8,046 nucleotides of DNA. It comes from an uncultured Lachnospiraceae bacterium. GTDB lineage: Bacteria > Bacillota > Clostridia > Lachnospirales > Lachnospiraceae. The translations under genes and the position numbers were made by a program. The stretch is from NCBI GenBank assembly GCA_945643825.1, contig CALZEZ010000051.1, positions 1 to 8,046 on the forward strand, given 5' to 3'. The notes under the pieces are model-generated. The model ran no database searches and was not told where the DNA came from. It worked only from the letters and a program-made list of their open reading frames with translations. This document shows positions 6,829 through 8,046 of this stretch, piece after piece; position 1 is the stretch's first letter; the number at the start of each line of letters is the position of its first letter.

Positions 6829-7698
6829 TTAACCTTCCTCTTCCTCCAGCATGTCCTCCACATAACGCGGCAGCATGAAGGCTCCCTTGTGAAGGTTTGT
6901 GGTATAGTACCAGGTCTTGATCCCCCGCTCATTCCACCGCTCCTCATCAAAGTCCTTAAGCGGATGATATTTCTTCGAGGCAAAGCCAAACAGCCAGTAG
7001 CCCGAGGAACAGGTTGGAATATGTGCCTGGAATACTCTGCTGATCGGGAAGCTGTGACTTGCCTTGCGGTGCATGGCACGACACGAATTCTCATCCTCGT
7101 CGTAGAACGGACTTCCGTGCTGGTATACGAGGATTCCGTCCTCATGCAGCGCCCGGTAGCAGTTGCCGTAAAATTCCTTGGTAAAAAGCCCTGCCTGATG
7201 CCCTAACGGGTCAATTGCATCGTTGATGATCAGATCGTATTCGTCCTGCTTCGTTCGCAGAAACCGTAGACCATCCCGGTAGTAGACCGTCACGCGCTCG
7301 TCCTGAAGGCCACAGGCGTTGTCCGGAAAATATTTCTTACAGACATCGACAAACACTTCATCCGGCTCGACTACATCAATCTGTTTGATCTCCTTGTAAT
7401 AGGAAAGCTCTCTCGCAACACCGCCGTCGCCGCCACCGATGACCAGAACCTTTTCCACATGCGGGTGCACCGCCATCGGCACATGCACGATCATCTCATC
7501 ATAGGTAAACTCGTCCTTCTCTGAGAAGACAATGCTGCCATCGCTGCTGATGAATCTCCCGAATTCCTCCGATTCAAATACATCCAGACGCTGATATTCC
7601 GTCTGCTCTCCGAACAGCTGTTTTTCCACCTTGACCGACACCTTCACCCGATCGGTATGATAATCCGAAAACCATAATTCCATAGAAGAAGCTTCCAC
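6829..7698 (-). CDS. speE: Polyamine aminopropyltransferase (spermidine synthase family)
   Basis: The family transfers the aminopropyl group from decarboxylated S-adenosylmethionine to an amine, normally putrescine to spermidine. The 289-residue protein has the expected layout: an N-terminal beta domain with QTEYQRLDVFES (32-43), the cofactor loop VIGGGDGGVARE (86-97), the nucleoside-binding acidic residue in VVEPDE (109-114), the gatekeeper segment INDAIDPLGHQAGLF with Asp160 and Asp163, and QHGSPFY (193-199). Usual Y-H-E-M is Y-D-E-M here (66-69), and the gatekeeper is D-A-I-D-P-L-G-H rather than D-S-[ST]-D-P-x-G-P, so the acceptor may differ from putrescine. The start is GTG at 7698: GGAGGT lies 6 bases before it, while the ATG five codons later has no site. 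It starts 16 bases after speA and ends 29 bases before the dehydrogenase gene. No speD is in view to supply the donor. Confidence 0.92.
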   Translation of the reverse strand: MEASSMELWFSDYHTDRVKVSVKVEKQLFGEQTEYQRLDVFESEEFGRFISSDGSIVFSEKDEFTYDEMIVHVPMAVHPHVEKVLVIGGGDGGVARELSYYKEIKQIDVVEPDEVFVDVCKKYFPDNACGLQDERVTVYYRDGLRFLRTKQDEYDLIINDAIDPLGHQAGLFTKEFYGNCYRALHEDGILVYQHGSPFYDEDENSCRAMHRKASHSFPISRVFQAHIPTCSSGYWLFGFASKKYHPLKDFDEERWNERGIKTWYYTTNLHKGAFMLPRYVEDMLEEEEG

Positions 7699-7714
7699 GG
7701 CTCTACCTCCGTTC
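7699..7714 (-). promoter_or_regulatory. Ribosome binding site deciding the speE GTG start
   Basis: The 16-base spacer between the speA stop and the speE GTG contains CGGAGGT followed by AGAGCC. The GGAGGT is 6 bases from the GTG and about 21 from the in-frame ATG at 7683, so the GTG is preferred although many relatives begin at the equivalent of that ATG (MELW). Confidence 0.75.
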
Positions 7715-8046
7715 CTATTTGATCACATTCAGCTTCTCCAGGTAAGGATCCTGTGTTCCCTGCATGGAGCAGCCTTTTTCCTTGGCATAGATAATATACT
7801 CAATAATCTGCTGTGTGATAATCTCGCCCGGTGCTAAAATCGGAATTCCGGGAGGATAACACATCACAAACTCACTGCAGATCCGTCCGGCGGTCTGCCT
7901 GATCGGCAGGGCCTCCTTCTGCGCATAGAACGCCTTCTGGGGTGACACGCACACCTTCGGCGCAATATATTCCGTCGCAAGTAACGTCGACGGATCTTTT
8001 GAATACAGTCTCTTGATATCTGCCAGTGCACCAACTAACCGTTCAA
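7715..8046 (-). CDS. speA: Arginine decarboxylase (Orn/Lys/Arg decarboxylase class I), 3' part only
   Basis: Only the last 109 residues are visible; the rest, including the catalytic lysine, lies beyond the window edge. The fragment contains the C-terminal domain signature of fold-I Orn/Lys/Arg decarboxylases of the Bacillus/Clostridia type: PKVCVSPQKAFYAQKEALPI, then GRICSEFVMCYPPGIPILAPGE, then IIEYIIYAKEKGCSMQGTQDP. The CYPPGIPILAPGE block is diagnostic of the family. Family members decarboxylate arginine, ornithine or lysine. Arginine is chosen because agmatine deiminase and N-carbamoylputrescine amidase follow in the same operon and would have no purpose otherwise. The TAG stop is 16 bases before the speE start. 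Regulation and the operon promoter are out of view. Confidence 0.9.
   Translation of the reverse strand, partial: ERLVGALADIKRLYSKDPSTLLATEYIAPKVCVSPQKAFYAQKEALPIRQTAGRICSEFVMCYPPGIPILAPGEIITQQIIEYIIYAKEKGCSMQGTQDPYLEKLNVIK

Noticed and set aside
7681..7683. ATG at 7683 as the speE start
   Set aside because: It matches the usual MELW beginning of relatives, but no ribosome site sits at the right distance, while GGAGGT is well placed for the GTG at 7698. The five-residue difference does not affect the assignment.

Overview
The window holds most of one co-directional operon on the minus strand that turns arginine into putrescine and spermidine. Two further genes are attached to its tail, and the end of an unrelated plus-strand gene converges on it. 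Strong GGAGG-type ribosome sites, very tight gene packing, moderate GC, and the mix of protein families (a Bacillus/Clostridia-type arginine decarboxylase, an M42 peptidase, and a secreted-type transglutaminase protein with a clostridial repeat) suggest a gut-type Clostridia bacterium, probably Lachnospiraceae. That placement is inferred from protein style only, not from a search.

Layout, in transcription order on the minus strand from the right edge: the 3' end of arginine decarboxylase (speA, cut by the window edge at 8046); an aminopropyltransferase (speE); a saccharopine-dehydrogenase-like carboxy(nor)spermidine dehydrogenase; carboxy(nor)spermidine decarboxylase (nspC type); agmatine deiminase (aguA); N-carbamoylputrescine amidase (aguB); tRNA pseudouridine synthase (truA); and an M42 zinc peptidase. 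The largest gap between these genes is 36 bases, and two junctions are 4-base ATGA overlaps. The operon promoter and any genes before speA lie outside the window. At the left, positions 1-528 carry the 3' part of a plus-strand gene with a glycine/aromatic repeat and a transglutaminase-like domain. A 9-bp hairpin lies between the two convergent genes and overlaps the peptidase stop codon.

How the genes work together: SpeA would make agmatine. AguA and AguB would convert it through N-carbamoylputrescine to putrescine. Putrescine can then be extended by two chemically different routes encoded side by side: SpeE with decarboxylated S-adenosylmethionine, or the dehydrogenase plus decarboxylase pair, which use aspartate semialdehyde through a carboxylated intermediate. 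Having both routes in one operon is the most interesting point here, because one pair would be redundant unless the products or substrates differ. No speD (the source of decarboxylated S-adenosylmethionine) is visible, and the region before speA is not in view.

Smaller oddities: an in-frame near-duplication of the aguB C-terminal codons that supplies the truA ribosome site, GTG starts on speE and truA, and a probable frameshifted C-terminus on the transglutaminase gene. There is no gene-free stretch longer than 44 bases. I saw no tRNA, rRNA, CRISPR array, insertion sequence or riboswitch.
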